Shown here piece after piece: positions 62,784-63,602 of a stretch of 63,602 nt of DNA. How positions within the stretch are numbered: position 1 is the stretch's first letter; each line of letters begins with the position of its first letter. The stretch comes from Treponema sp. Lineage in GTDB: Bacteria > Spirochaetota > Spirochaetia > Treponematales > Treponemataceae. Under the pieces are notes generated by a model. That model was not told where the DNA came from. It saw only the letters and a program-made list of their open reading frames with translations, and ran no database searches. The DNA is taken from the NCBI GenBank assembly GCA_016293915.1, contig JAEDCY010000014.1:1-63602 (forward strand). Direction: 5' to 3'. A program made the position numbers and the translations under genes.

Positions 62784-63602
62784 CCGCCAAAGATTTGAAA
62801 AACGCACTTTTACAGGAAGCCGTACAGGGAAAACTCGTTCCTCAGATTGCAAGTGAAGGTAATGCACGGGATTTGCTGGAAGAAATACGGAAGGAAAAAT
62901 TGTCACACGGATTGGATTTGCGCCTTGAAGCTTCGCTGGCAATAAACGCAAAATCTGGAAAAAGGAAATCAAAAAAAGAGACAGCGTTAGCTGGCTCGAA
63001 TCCGTGTGGCATTTCCGAAGAAGAGATTCCTTTTGAGATTCCAGAGAACTGGTGCTGGTGTAGATTGGGAGAACTTGGAAATTTCGTCAGAGGTAATGGA
63101 ATCAAAAGAGATGAAACAACAAATAAAGGTTTGCCATGTGTCAGATATGGTGAAATGTACACCACTTACAAAATAAAATTTTCAAAAACAAAATCATTTA
63201 CCTCTAAAGATGTTTTCGAAAAATGTCATAAAATACATACAAATGATATTTTGATGGCACTGACAGGAGAAAACAAGTGGGATATTGCTCTAGCAGCAAC
63301 TTACGAAGGAACTGAAGAAATTGCAATGGGTGGAGATTTATGTAAGTTTACGCCAATCAATTGTAATTCACTATTCCTTGTTTATTTAATTAATTCTCCG
63401 TATGGAATAGATTATAAGCGTAATACTTCAACAGGTGATATTATTGTTCATACATCTACAACAAAACTTGGAAACCTATTAATTCCTCTCCCGCCACTTG
63501 CCGAACAAAAACGCATTGTCGCTGCAATCGAAAAGTTCATGCCGCTTATAGAAGAATACGGCAAAAAAGAAACACAACTCAAAGCCATTAATGAAAAAAT
63601 CG
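62780..63602 (+). CDS. hsdS: Type I restriction-modification specificity subunit (HsdS), partial at window end
   Basis: Open reading frame of at least 274 codons that runs off the window. It starts MTAKDLKNALLQEAVQGKLV, a typical HsdS opening. The first target-recognition domain begins IPFEIPENWCWCRLGELGNF and ends PLPPLAEQKRIVAAIE, the standard boundary before the central conserved helix. The second domain lies outside the window. It recognises one half of the bipartite target. ATG overlaps the toxin-like stop. Confidence 0.92.
   Translation, partial: MTAKDLKNALLQEAVQGKLVPQIASEGNARDLLEEIRKEKLSHGLDLRLEASLAINAKSGKRKSKKETALAGSNPCGISEEEIPFEIPENWCWCRLGELGNFVRGNGIKRDETTNKGLPCVRYGEMYTTYKIKFSKTKSFTSKDVFEKCHKIHTNDILMALTGENKWDIALAATYEGTEEIAMGGDLCKFTPINCNSLFLVYLINSPYGIDYKRNTSTGDIIVHTSTTKLGNLLIPLPPLAEQKRIVAAIEKFMPLIEEYGKKETQLKAINEKI

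Noticed and set aside
1..63602. CRISPR arrays, tRNA and rRNA genes
   Set aside because: No regularly spaced repeat-spacer units, cloverleaf T-arm signatures or rRNA-like stretches were seen; the repeats are dispersed palindromes.
62780..63602. Invertible hsdS cassette
   Set aside because: No second hsdS fragment or recombinase gene is within the window; it may lie beyond the edge.

Overview
The window looks like a chromosomal segment of a low-GC, host-associated spirochaete, most probably a gut or rumen Treponema. The main evidence is a P83/100-family antigen gene (29884-31476) and a spirochaete-style PcnB (35627-36718). An Rnf complex, LivFGHM uptake genes, GH31 and GH57 family proteins and many palindromic intergenic repeats also fit a fermentative anaerobe. 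This assignment is inferred from gene content and is not the result of a search.

Layout. 1-1610 is a gene graveyard: a DinB-like/DUF3795 gene whose 3' end runs into a truncated rubrerythrin, followed by a fragment of an aromatic-acid-exporter-like protein. 1846-7014 is a canonical rnfCDGEAB operon. 7315-9309 holds a purine-type permease and an isolated LeuD-like protein, convergent around a two-way terminator. 9761-14658 is a branched-chain amino acid type ABC transporter (livJHMGF). 14796-18032 holds a GH31 glycosidase behind a palindromic operator, and a CDF metal exporter. 18109-25702 is mostly on the minus strand: a hydroxyacid dehydrogenase, an HMA-like peptide, an apparently autoregulated TetR operon, rlmN, TPR proteins, rsmD and an ankyrin protein. 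25999-29597 is the classic rpsF-ssb-rpsR-rplI-dnaB block with a long structured leader. 29884-38610 holds P83/100, a beta-propeller protein, an RlmD-type methyltransferase, a lipase, pcnB, a P-loop/Asp23-like fusion and an RluA-type pseudouridine synthase.

38682-47354 is the most unusual part. A DUF212 membrane protein and an unrecognised membrane protein lead into a second, complete but highly divergent rnfCDGEAB-like set. In this set the flavin, NADH and membrane [2Fe-2S] motifs are gone, while four ferredoxin-type [4Fe-4S] motifs remain. A GH57-like protein that has lost its catalytic motifs follows. 47519-50517 encodes a diaminobutyrate decarboxylase and aminotransferase pair (1,3-diaminopropane route). 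50911-55065 holds a LUD protein, an OmpA-like protein, an HD protein and a possible U32-like protein. 55219 to the end is a type I restriction-modification locus (hsdR, hsdM, hsdS) loaded with passenger genes: a PD-(D/E)XK-like protein, a KilA-N protein, a Fic protein and a probable toxin-antitoxin pair. The fic and hsdS genes share the same 5' end.

Almost every large gap is filled with palindromic repeats of several families (called A to G here). Their hairpin cores covary or are flipped between copies. No rRNA, tRNA, CRISPR array or transposase gene was seen.
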